Assembly (NCBI GenBank): GCA_963575745.1 | Contig: CAUYUJ010018576.1 | Coordinates: forward strand, 27,501-91,500 | DNA: 64,000 bases | DNA from: Prorocentrum cordatum | Taxonomy: Eukaryota; Sar; Dinophyceae; Prorocentrales; Prorocentraceae | Reading direction: 5' to 3' | In this document: positions 12,218 to 21,990 of the stretch, in pieces | How the letters are laid out: every line of letters begins with the position of its first letter | How positions within the stretch are numbered: the first letter of the stretch is position 1 | Made by a program: the position numbers and the translations under genes | The notes under the pieces: model-generated | What the model was told of the DNA's origin: nothing | Seen by the model: the letters and a program-made list of their open reading frames with translations, nothing else | Database searches by the model: none

Positions 12218-13140
12218 AAATTGCGATTCAAGCCGGCCTCAGGGCGACGGGGCATCACAGTTCACGCCCAGGTACCGACCGAAGGACGTTCCATACTTCC
12301 CCTGTGTGCAGCAGAAAGTTGCTCATCATTCTCTTCTTCGATTTCCTTCTCAACGTACGCTTCCGAACGTATGCCAGTGACGTTGCTGTATGTGTGCGAT
12401 CAACCCTCCCTGCTCGTGATCATTCAATCCTTCGTGAGCGTGAGAAGGGAGACATGGCTCGCTGCAGTGACTCAGGTGTCGACCAACTACTACTCGACCT
12501 TGGGGCCGATGTTGTGGACACTAGAAGAACAATGGAGACGGTTTCAACACGAAGATGCACTACGACACCAGGAGGCCATCAACATGTGGATGACGAGTCT
12601 ATCTTTCAGGCAACGGTATGGCCCTGTGTCGGACACGACATCCAGCTCGGAGTGGGGCATACCGCAGGCGAGGAGTTGGAGCAGCTTCGATTCATGATGC
12701 CTTTGCCTCAGTTTCAAGACGTGGCTCACCGACAGGCCGCGAAGTCTGCCCAGTCAACCCTTCAGAAGAATAATGGCCTCTCCATGGGAAAGGTCGGGGC
12801 CCAGCTCCGACAATGGTTGTGGTCGCGTAGTGATCATCGTCACATTCGTGCATACTTGTCTACATTCCTCGCTATATTGTGTGAGGTCGTGGGTGACAAA
12901 CCATTGCACCTTCGTCCGTTTCGAGGTGCCGCTTTGTGGAGTACGATTGGCATGATATTAATTATGTCGGGCATTTGTCGTCTCCGTCATGCTCTTTCCC
13001 TTCCCTCCGTGCCAAAGTGGGCGAGACGTGTCTATCGTATGTTACCACCAGAATGGAGAAGAGGATTACATGATTGGTCGGAACCGATTGTATCGACAGC
13101 ATTACTCAGTGTACTCGGACAGAGTTGTGAACCCCATCGT

Positions 13141-13380
13141 GCAGTAGTGTATATACCAGGGTGCCATGCGTCACAATACATTGGTAAAGCATCTCTCAGA
13201 GGAGGAGCACTACCAGGGTTGCTTCACCCACGAATTCGCCCAGGAAATCGACCCCGGTACCGAGAGCTCAGACGGTCAGGTGGTTCCCTGTTCTTCCTCC
13301 CTATACTGTGGACCCCGACGGAAACAGCGAGCTTTCATTACGAAACGTTATCCATACGCCGACTTCGACCCTCAACAAAC
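13141..13380 (+). other. GIY-YIG endonuclease domain of the retroelement
   Basis: The frame beginning at 13141 reads AVVYIPGCHASQYIGKAS and ends near 13380 with ET..SIRRLRPSTN. This fits GIY-YIG nucleases: the first strand (here YIP), YIG about ten residues on, an Arg-rich helix, and a late Glu followed by P..N. The catalytic Arg cannot be assigned with confidence because the middle is Arg-rich. Confidence 0.65.
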
Positions 13381-14939
13381 CGTGCCGATGCGACCGAGTC
13401 CGAACAACAAAGTTTCCGACGAGGTCTTGGGACCCTATATGTACCACCTAGAGTTAAACCTCCACGACGACGACCTCCCTCTTGGCGACGACCCACTCCT
13501 CGTCCTCTTCCACCTCCTGTATGGACGACAGCGACACCAGCGTTGATGGAAACATTACCGTATGATTGTGGTGGACCCCTTGCCAAGTACCCTGGAGCCC
13601 TTTCAGAGCCCGCCCCGTGCAGTGCCCTCTACACCCTGCAGATTACAGAAAGATACCACAATACAGGAGAGGAGGGCCCCCTTTGGATTCTCGCACCAGA
13701 GCGTCTAGGTCTTTTTCTTGCTCTACTTGCCGCAAAGTGGCGGCCTCTTCCAGTATGCGAGCATATTTCTAGAATGGAGTTGGGTGCGATACTATTTCGA
13801 GCGGCAGAATTGGCCCCTGATTTCTTGTGCAATTTCACTCGAGTGTGTATGGCCAGATTCCACATTGACCAACACCTCAAGGGGTTGGGCTTACCCGCAG
13901 CCCGACGACCCGTCTTGAAGCTACCCTTTGAGTTTCGAGAGCGGCGACTGCAACACTTGGTCTTCAGCTCAGTTCAGGCCATGTGTCGCAAGATGCGTTT
14001 CGAGCCAGCACGTACGTGGTACAGCCAGACTCCTCGTGTTTCTTTTCGAGCTCGGAGAATATGGAAAGATCGGGTGTCCGCCAGCCGTTTTTGTGCTGAG
14101 TTTCATGTTGACTGTCTGTCAGCCTCAGTTACAGCGTCCAATTTTGTTTCAGGACCACTCGACCTGAAGCAGCTACCAGGTCCGTGGAGGCTCCCCGTGT
14201 GGCATGTCCCCGCAATATCTTTTCGGAGGGCGAAATTGGGGCTACTGGAATGGGCCCAATCCGCTCGTCTTGCTCAGCCTGCGATCCAATGAGGGTTGGA
14301 TTACTTGAAGCAGAAGTTTAAGCAGCCCCTGTCATATGACCTCGCAGCAGCCCTCCCTCCGCCTCCTCAGAAATGGCAGCAGATCGAGCAAGACCTCAAA
14401 GAAACATTGGAGAACACAAACAATAGTATACGAATAGCAGATGACAAACAATGTGATAAAATTTAGATGGGGGATGGCGTGGGCATCATCCGATGGCTAC
14501 ACCAAACAGCAGAGCTAGATGCAGATTGGCAGGTACGTCTTGACCTTTCCCGCTACGATGCAGCATTGTGGTTATGGACGACAGCTCGACACGGGCTCCC
14601 CAGTTGGCTTCGATCCCAGACGATGCTCCCCCACCCGTCCAAAAAAAACGATCCCTCCCTACGCCCTTCCCACAGTCAAGAGCAAGTGTTTCCTCCCCGA
14701 CGGCACCCGTTGCTGCGCGAAGCCTGGCCGCAGCTGCATGCGGAGGATTGTCAACTCAGCAAATGCACCAGGCACGGCGGGGTACAGGATCATTGGCCGT
14801 GCCGCTCGCCACCTTTTACGTGCGAGCGAAGTGTCATGTGAGGTGTTTGACATGAAAGATGCCTCAAAAAAATTGGACGTGCTGCGCATGACTTAGAACC
14901 CCCATATGATGATATACATGTGTACGATGTTCGAGCCCG

Positions 14940-15540
14940 CTATCATGCATATCAACTGTGGTCGCAGATGCGGACCAGGCATATGAACAATGTAGTTCCA
15001 CGTTGATTGGGAAAGCTTGGAGTGAAGTATCAAAAGAAATATCCAAACGACTAGGAACGAATGCCGTGCTGGTCAAGCGTGGAAAAAAAAAGGAACACCA
15101 CCCACTTATTATAAGGTATCCACTTAAGATATAGCGTCTACTATGTTAGCTGATTGTTGGTTATCGTTGGCCACGATTGGTGGGGTTGTGTATGAGTTGA
15201 GAGGTTTACCGAATGGTGGTGTACTCTCAGGGGGTGCTCTATCAATACTATTAGCTTGGTTTGAACTTCGAGCATGCAAAGCTCCTGAACGAGCTCGCAG
15301 TATGGATTCCCAAGTATCACCGACATCAGAAAAGTGGAGATTCGACAACGTCGTTATGTGGATGGCATACTAGGTACAAGCAAAGTGTACTGCAGGCAGT
15401 GTGTTTACCTGTATCTGTCCCAGGTATACCAGGTCAAGCTCTCTCCTGCCTCCAACCTTGAAGATCCCCTGACCCCCTGTACGTGGTTGGATTTGGCCCT
15501 CTGGCCGTTGGAGAACAGGATATCTATTCTACCAAAAAAA
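14940..15540 (+). other. Reverse-transcriptase core (blocks A to C) in three frames
   Basis: Block A lies in the frame through 14961 and ends at a stop near 15135. Block B lies in the frame through 15143. Block C and the following block (TWLDLALW) lie in the frame through 15334. The order and spacing are those of an RT palm, but two frameshifts separate the blocks and the second catalytic Asp at 15364-15366 is GGC (Gly). Confidence 0.7.
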
Positions 15541-15981
15541 TGAAAATCGGGTGTGGCTCTTGAGAGGATGTACGGACGTTCGGCCAAAAACCAACCTACT
15601 TCCTTGGCCAGGACGACCACCTCGGGGTTTCAACATGGTGGTCGCGCTCTTGACGGGCCGCTTAGCTCGGGCCCAATACCTTGCACTACCGATCCAGGTC
15701 ACATTGTCTTGGGTCCTGGAACTCATGTTGGAGATGTTTGTCCTGGGATATCCAGTGTCGATTCTGGTGGCGACACTTCACGCATGTCCCTGGTCCGTGG
15801 CCATCCAGAACGCTCGAATAATCGCGAGGTGTTGGTCCAACTTCTTTCTTCCCTACTACGAGATGGGCGGGGGTGGCCAGCGCCAACCATGGGTGAAGAC
15901 GAACAGTGGTCGGGACAGCGGGGGGAAAGCGCCAGGCTTTCCCTTCTCGGTCCCAGTTCGGTTTCGGACCCCCGCGATTTA

Positions 15982-16670
15982 CATATTTTATACAGAAAGC
16001 CTCGCTCTCACCTCCTCCCTCTTCCTCTTCCCCCTTCCTCCTTCACTTTTCGTTTTTCCTTCCCCTCCTTCCGCCTCCCTCTTCATCCTCCTCCTCCCCC
16101 TCTTACCTTTGTTCCCTCGGTTTCCCCGGAAAGCAACAGACCATTGGGAAAACCAAAAAAAAAATGATTTGGGAGAGTACAGACTGCAAGGCGAATCCGC
16201 CCGAAACGTTGTTTTTTATTGTTTTTTTGTGTTTTGTTGTTTTTGCGTGTTTTGTTTTTTGGGGGGTTTTCCAAGGTTCTGATCCGAAAGGGGATTCTGA
16301 TCAGCAGGAGGGGGAGGGGGAGGAGGAGGAGGAGGAAGACAACGGCGGCGACGATGGCGACGACGACGACGGCGGCGGCGACGAGGACACAGCGCGCTCG
16401 AGCAGGCACGGTGCACTTCGACCATGATTCTTGCTTGCCTCTGCAGAACCTCTGGCTCGCTTCTCTTTCCATCGTGCCTTGATGGGGCAGAAGGGGCATC
16501 CATAAATGGATGCCCCTTCTACTATGTGCCCCTTCGACGATGTGGCCGACATGGAAAGGCTCCCAGGCCAGTAGCGCCGATCGGATAGCAAAACACAACG
16601 GGGAACCCAAATAATGGGTTCCCACCTCCGCGCCCGAAACTACTACCGTTCGTGAGCACGTGATTTACTG
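15982..16670. other. No recognised gene; C/T-rich then (GGA)/(GGC) stretch
   Basis: C/T-rich at about 16010-16110; long T runs at 16210-16270; GGA/GAC triplets at 16310-16390. A short inverted repeat, GGGGCATCCAT and ATGGATGCCCC, sits at about 16494-16516. Confidence 0.5.
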
Positions 16671-16675
16671 CCCGA

Positions 16676-16766
16676 ACCAGAGCCTGAACCAGTGCAAGAA
16701 CCAGACCCAGAACCAGAAACTGAACCAGAGACAGACCAAGAACCAGAGCCAGAGCCAACATCAGAG

Positions 16767-16831
<65 letters not shown>

Positions 16832-16856
16832 ACCAGAACCAGAGCCAGAGCCAGAG

Positions 16857-16888
<32 letters not shown>

Positions 16889-16904
16889 GGAACCAGAACC
16901 AGGG

Positions 16905-16949
<45 letters not shown>

Positions 16950-16950
16950 A

Positions 16951-16981
<31 letters not shown>

Positions 16982-16982
16982 G

Positions 16983-17043
<61 letters not shown>

Positions 17044-17130
17044 ATGAGCCAGAGCCAGAACCAGAACCAGAACCAGAGCCAGAGCCAGAGCCAGAACCAG
17101 GGCCAGAACCAGAACCAGAGCCAGAACCAT

Positions 17131-17171
<41 letters not shown>

Positions 17172-17306
17172 TAACCAGAACCAGAGTCAGAGCCAGAGCC
17201 AGAACCATAACCATAACCAGAGCCCGAGCCAGAACCAGAGCCAGAACCAGAGCCCGAACCAGAGCCAGAACCAGAGCCAGAACCAGCACCAGAACCAGAT
17301 CCAGAG

Positions 17307-17339
<33 letters not shown>

Positions 17340-17392
17340 AAACCAAAGCCAGAACTTGAACCAGAGCCAGAACCATAACCAGAACCAAAGCC
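16676..17392. repeat. Hexanucleotide minisatellite (CCAGAA/CCAGAG)n, ~715 bp
   Basis: Hexamers CCAGAA and CCAGAG alternate irregularly. The period is a multiple of three and the unit lacks stops, so several frames are open at once: Gln-Asn/Gln-Ser, Pro-Glu and Thr-Arg on one strand; Gly-Ser, Val-Leu and Trp-Phe on the other. I see no reason to call any of them a protein. Confidence 0.93.
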
Positions 17393-17672
17393 ACATGTGG
17401 AGCAGCCCAGCCCAGTTCCAAGCAGACATAAGATAGTCGATCCTATCATATACAGGGGCATCCTTAAAAGGGGACCCCCTTGCCACCCCACAGGAAACCG
17501 ACGCCGACATGTTGCTTTTATGGGGCAGCATATTATGAAGTCTCTGGCCGCCCTCCCTCCGAGAAGTTCCGCAATGCCCGATCGGCTCAAGCTGTTTGAT
17601 TGCACGCGCCTTTCGTGCCGACCCCTCTCTTTTGCGGCTGCCATGGCGAGGGAGAACGCGACCCTCCCCTAG

Positions 17673-20337
17673 ACACTCCGCGAGACTCTCGGGGACGCCG
17701 TTGGGGGCGAGAGCATCAATTTCGGCGAGGCCCTCGCGCGCGCCGACGGCGTGAAACCCCGCTTCCACGCTGGCCTCCCACACGGCCACGTAGGGCAAGA
17801 GGGGCTGTCGCAGATCGCGGATCTTCCTGCTGCGCCCATGAACGTCCACGCAGGCACGAAGATCTCTTACTTCGGGGACCTGCTGATGAACCAGGCTTAC
17901 GAGGAGATCACGGACAGTGACGGGAAAAAGGCCGGTGTCCTCACTGACTGGAAGGACGCCCATGGGCAACCGTGCTGTTTGGACGTGGTCAAGGACCTTG
18001 CCACGAAGTCCAATTTCAGTGGCCCCCCTCCACCGTTCAACCTCAAGAGCCAGCCTGGTGGGCCGCACGCCATGCAGATTTTCGTCTTGGGCGCTGGCAA
18101 TGGCAAAGTGCACATTTTCAAAGACGTTGACCTGAAGGGCCAGTTCCTGAAGATGGCCAACTGCGAGCCCATGTGTCATGGTACGGGCGTCGTGTATCAG
18201 TATGGGAACCAGTACAGAGCAGGCCGCAATGCGATCTGTTACCTCCTGGAGAAACTCGGCGGCCTACAGATTCGCTTCTCCACGCTGACCGCCACGGCAA
18301 AGCCTGCCAAGCGCGCGACCGAGTGGGATAAGAAGCAGGAAGGGCACCGCTACATCGAGAAGAAGGGCCCGAAGAGCAACAACAGCAATCAGTTCATGGA
18401 GTTCGCGGACAAGGACAGCAGGGCCGAGGAACACGGCGCCACCTGGTTAGCCCCATTCCCCCCTCTCCCCCCGACCCCTATCTTCGGCCGCGCGGGCCTT
18501 TTGACCGCCGAGCGATTGCGGCTAGCCCAGCAGCGCCGTTGTTCCCCCGCCCCCAGGAGATCAACGACCCGCAGTCGAAAATCTACGGCTGGGAGGAGCC
18601 CCGCGTGGTCCAGGCGCTGCGGAACCACGCGAGCGGGCGCATCAACGCCAAGCACCGCTCTGTCTGGGTGCTCACGCTAAAGGACTTCGAGCCGTGGTTC
18701 ATCAACGAGGTGCTCGTGAAGATCCTGCCAACTCTCCACCGCAACGGCGTGCTCTGGATCGGCAAGACCAGGGTGGGGAAGTCGACGACGTCGAAGACAC
18801 TTGCGTTCTTGATGTCCATGCTCGAGATCGATGCCCTTGAAGGCGATGACAGGGAGGGCGCACCTGAGCCTTCAATTGTCACCGCCAATCACTTTGATTT
18901 CTTCAAGGGCGAGCCCGTGGAGAGGGCGCCGCCCGCGGTGTTCGACGACGGGGGCTTGCACAAGCAGGACGCGTCCGTGTTAAAGGCTTTCCTCAACCCG
19001 AGCGAGGAGGATTCCACGCTGTGGGCGAGGTGGGGGTCCAGCACGTTCGCCCCAGGGGCGCCCCGCCAGGCCGTGAACAACAGCTACGACAATGCTCTGG
19101 AGAAGCGGATGGTGGCAGACTGGCGCCAAGGGAAATTAATGGTGATCACGATCCAGCAGCTCATGGCCCTCATCGCGCCCTCCCTGAAGCAGATCACGGA
19201 GGAAGAGGACATGAAGGCCCTGCTCGCGAGGTCCCACGTCGTCGTGACCACGGACACGCGCGTGCATTTCTGTTTGGCATCCGATGAGTTTCCAGAGGAC
19301 GGCGTCGTGCCTTTCTACACATACAGCAAGAAATCAAAGCCTGACCTCTTCAACTACTCGCCCGAGGCGCGCGCGTGCTGCGGCAGGCACAAGGACGACC
19401 CGACCTCTCCGAACAACTACCCGTCCGACTTCAAGGAGAAGGCGGAGTGGTCCTTGAATTTTGCGAAGCGCTTGATGTGCGGCGAACAAGTGCCCACTGT
19501 GTCGACCACCCGCGGGACCTCGCTCTTCGGGGAGCCCGTGCACAGGGTTCAGCCAGAGGCCGCGCCCCCGCCAGCGGGCGCGCCCGCGGCCCCGATGGCA
19601 GCCGAAGCCGCGCCAGAGGAGGCCCCGCCAGCGGTTCAGCCAGAGGCCGCGCTCACGCCAGCGGGCGCGCCCGCGGCCCCGATGGCTGCCGAAGCCGCGC
19701 CAGAGGAGGGCCCGCCAGCCAAGCGGGCGAAAGCCGGCGCCCAGGGGGGGCGCGCGGCGCCCCCCGATCCTTTCGCGGGCGGCTTCAGGCGCGACCGCCT
19801 CGGTGGCGACCGCGGCGACTACGAGGGCGAGGAAGAGCCGCCGCTCGGGGCCCCCGCGCAGGAGATCGAGCGGCTCTGGGGGCTCCACCAGGCAGGCGGC
19901 ATCACGCTCGCGAAGTTCAACGTCTTGAAGAGGAGTGCGATCAGCGAAGGGTTCAAGGCCTTGCAGAAGGGCGCGCCCGCCAAGAAGGAGGATCGCAGCG
20001 CCAAGCGGGAGCAGATGCCTCGCGCGCCAATCAAGCGGGACCCGACCGAGGGGGCTGCCAAGCGGGAGGTGTTCGAGGCGAAGCCCGTGGACAAGGAGAC
20101 GATCCAGGGGCTCTTCCCAGGCTCGGGGAGTGCAGAAGTCGGGCGGCGCTTGCGAGGCGTCATAGGAATCGCCCGTTCGTTGACCAGCGGGCGCTTGAGT
20201 TGCGCGCCGTTTGGTCGCGAGCACGGCTGCCCCTTCTGGCAACGTGTAACGGGCGATTCCTTTGCGCGCCCTCAGTCGGCCGCCTTGCTCCTGAGCCCCC
20301 AACAGGCGCCGTGGCGATCGACTCGGACGAGGACTGA
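17673..20337 (+). CDS. P-loop NTPase, Rep/SF3-helicase-like, spliced; ~790 residues with no visible start
   Basis: Exon pieces are 17673 to about 18422-18437, 18557-20156 and 20306-20337 (stop 20335-20337). The first piece is open from a stop at 17670 that overlaps a CCCCTAG acceptor-like end, so a 5' exon is probably missing. The middle exon has a Walker A motif (GKTRVGKST), a Walker B-like VFDDG about 65 residues later, and a hydrophobic strand ending TTD (HVVVTTDTRVHF) where SF3/Rep helicases have motif C. Then come a 29-residue Pro/Ala/Glu-rich unit repeated twice (19547-19633 and 19634-19720), a basic PAKRAKAG patch that could be a nuclear signal, and an acidic IDSDED C-terminus reached only by splicing. 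A replicative helicase or element-encoded NTPase role is inference. No HUH nuclease motif set was convincingly found upstream. It sits beside a transposase inside the inverted-repeat interval. Confidence 0.65.
18438..18556 (+). other. Intron 1 of the NTPase gene (donor uncertain)
   Basis: The flanking exons are in different frames and are joined by an acceptor CCCCCAG before 18557. A GC donor at 18438 (after CACGGC) or at 18423 (after AGCAGG) keeps phase 0; the nearby GT at 18445 does not. The boundary is therefore GC-AG or another non-canonical pair. Confidence 0.5.
20157..20305 (+). other. Intron 2 of the NTPase gene: GC-AG, 149 nt, with internal inverted repeat
   Basis: Splicing GCGAG^GCGTC to AACAG^GCGCC joins the frames as Arg-Gly-Ala-Val-Ala-Ile-Asp-Ser-Asp-Glu-Asp-stop, with phase 1 on both sides. 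Both junctions carry AGGCG. Inside the intron, 20164-20177 (AGGAATCGCCCGTT) and 20248-20261 are perfect 14-bp inverted repeats. Confidence 0.75.
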
Positions 20338-20808
20338 GTGAGGCCGCAGCCGCGGGGGGCCAGACGTAGCAGATGAGTCTAGCTGCGGTTGGTAGCCGAA
20401 TTCGTTCGGGAAGGCATGTGACTGTTGGGGCGTACCCAGATCGTTGGGGGATGTAAACAATGTGGTAGCCTTTTATAGGCAAGCTGCGCGCGTGGCAAGG
20501 ATAGATATCGCGTGCGATGGCGCCCGCGCGCCCTTGCCTCTGCGGCCCTCCTCTAGCCAGCCATAGCCCAGCAGGCTCCGTGGTGGGGGTTCAAGGGGAT
20601 TGCATCGATATCTTGCGTGCTCTCTAGCACGATCTACCTTCTGCTCTGCGCGCGCACGATCTGGCCCACTCTCTACCCTTGGCCCGCGATTACCGTGGTC
20701 TCTTTTCGCCGCGCAGCCACAATTCCTTCACCCGTCGCTTCGCTTGCACCGCAGCTGTTCTGGCTCCAGGGCGCATCGGCAGACCACATATCGGGGGCGC
20801 TTGCGGCG
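20338..20808. other. Gap between the NTPase and transposase genes
   Basis: 470 bp without a clear exon. The frame upstream of 20809 is open for about 190 nt but reads as a hydrophobic, non-conserved stretch, so I place the transposase start at the ATG at 20809. No promoter motif was recognised. Confidence 0.5.
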
Positions 20809-21773
20809 ATGGCAGGCATGGCGCGCACGTACAACAACATCAAGAGCTTCAAGAAGGCGCTCGACGCGGCGACTTTCGACACGAGGGAGGAGTTTCTCGC
20901 TGTTGTCAAGTACGCCAACATCGAGGACATGTCGCCGTATCCGAAGGACCCCACGACGCCGCTGATGGTCTTTGCCCAGCACTTCGGCGTGGTTCCCGAT
21001 GAGTACTGCTGCCAGGAGTGCGGCTCTGAGTTCACCATGAAGGTCAAGTCTGAGACGTCTGACCGCGCGGCGCGCTGGCAGCGGCGGGGCCCTCGGCACG
21101 ACCGCGCCAGCTGCTGCGACGCATGCGGCGACGTTGAGATCTCAATGACGAAGGGCACCCTGTTGGCAGACGTCAAGGCGTCAAACTGGCTCCCATTCTT
21201 CGACTGCATGGTCATGTGGGCCCAGGAGTACCCGCACTTGAAGATCGTCCACGAGCTCGGCAAGCAGCACAACGTCGCGGGCCCCTGGATGGAGAAGTTC
21301 CAGGATGTCGCCGCGTCTTACATCGCCGACAAGATCTCCCTCCCGAAGCTGCACGAGGCCTTCAAGAAACTGGCCAAGGCCAGTGGCAAGAAGAGCGTGA
21401 AAAAGACTATCTCCAAGAAGAAGCAGGCCAAATTCATAGTGCAGGCTGACGAGGTCTTCCTGAACAAATCCAAGGTCAGCCGCCTCACGAGATCGTCGTC
21501 CACTCCAAGGGGGAGGTCAAGAAGCAGCGCGGCTTCACGACGAACCACTTCGAGAACCGTTGGTCGGTCCTCAAGAGGTGGCTCAAGAAGCGCCTTGGCG
21601 GTCGCCTGCCGACTACCTCGGATCGGCGGAAGTGGGCCCGCTGGGTGACGGAGTTCCAGTACAGGAAGAACGTCACAAAGACGCACTCGGTCGATGACGG
21701 CAACACCTACTCCCTGCCGACGAAGGCGTTCCTCTCCCACGTGGCGGAGGTCACGCTGGCTGGGGGGCTTTGA
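20809..21773 (+). pseudogene. Merlin/IS1595-like DDE transposase, internally deleted and frameshifted
   Basis: Start ATG at 20809 (a second ATG at 20818). The N-terminal part contains a zinc-ribbon pair, CQEC and CDAC, followed by the family's GT..ADVKASNWLPFFDCM block (in IS1595/Merlin: GT, then about 8 residues, then a W). The first catalytic Asp is in QADEVF near 21445-21455. The frame from 20809 then runs off, while a second frame (from about 21483 to the stop at 21771-21773) gives HEIVVHSKGEV, GFTTNHFENRWSVLKRWLKK and TEFQYRKN. These match the C-terminal part of the ISXO2/IS1595 DDE domain, including the catalytic Glu in FENRW. The stretch between, usually about 60-70 residues with the second catalytic Asp, is absent. 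The copy is therefore non-functional through deletion at about 21475-21483 with a frame change; an unspliceable arrangement is less likely. Confidence 0.75.
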
Positions 21774-21990
21774 CGCGGCGCCTCGGGTCCTGACGCAGCA
21801 AGTAGTCTCGAGGCTCGGCAGCGCTTGCGATGCAGGCAAAATGCTGGGCTCGCGCGTGCATGGCGTGAGAATGGGGCCACCCATGCCTGGAGTTGAACAG
21901 CGAACCCACGTCACTGCGGCAAACAACATCATCCAATCATCAGCGCCATCGCCACCATCGCACCACGCCGCATTTGCAGAATTCCTTAAA
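21774..21990. other. Transposase 3' flank to the right inverted repeat
   Basis: No gene recognised. A TTTGCAG acceptor-like sequence at about 21973-21979 could serve a downstream exon in the Arg/Asp-rich gene. Confidence 0.4.

Larger units (their letters stand above)
12330..15870 (+). pseudogene. Decayed retroelement: GIY-YIG nuclease domain followed by reverse transcriptase
   Basis: Continuous protein-like sequence on the plus strand with several frame changes and stops. In order: an N-terminal region of unknown role (about 12330-13100); a GIY-YIG domain (13141-13380) with YIPG, YIGK nine residues later and a terminal E..x..P..N pattern; a spacer; a DDK word near 14440; a Cys-rich finger-like block near 14680-14830; RT block ADADQAYEQC (14964-14993); RT block RGLPNGGVLSGGAL near 15200; RT active-site block RYVDGIL near 15352-15372, where the expected YVDD has Gly for the second Asp; and a thumb-like region to about 15860. 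GIY-YIG nuclease plus RT is the signature of Penelope-like elements; a nuclease upstream of the RT matches the permuted protist/green-algal type. The copy cannot be active because of its stops and the lost active-site Asp. Another GIY-YIG/RT lineage particular to dinoflagellates is possible. Confidence 0.68.

Noticed and set aside
16643-17644. Long Gly-Ser, Pro-Glu, Gln-Asn and Val-Leu frames
   Set aside because: All arise from the same stop-free hexamer repeat in different frames and strands; none has a conserved domain.
17751-18430. HUH (Rep) endonuclease in the N-terminal part of the NTPase gene
   Set aside because: A PHGH word and a later YLLEK word exist, but their spacing (about 190 residues) is far from that of HUH Reps.
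21840-21935. tRNA-like T-arm (GGGTTCGCTGTTCAACTCC) on the minus strand
   Set aside because: No matching acceptor stem, D-arm or anticodon arm could be built around it.
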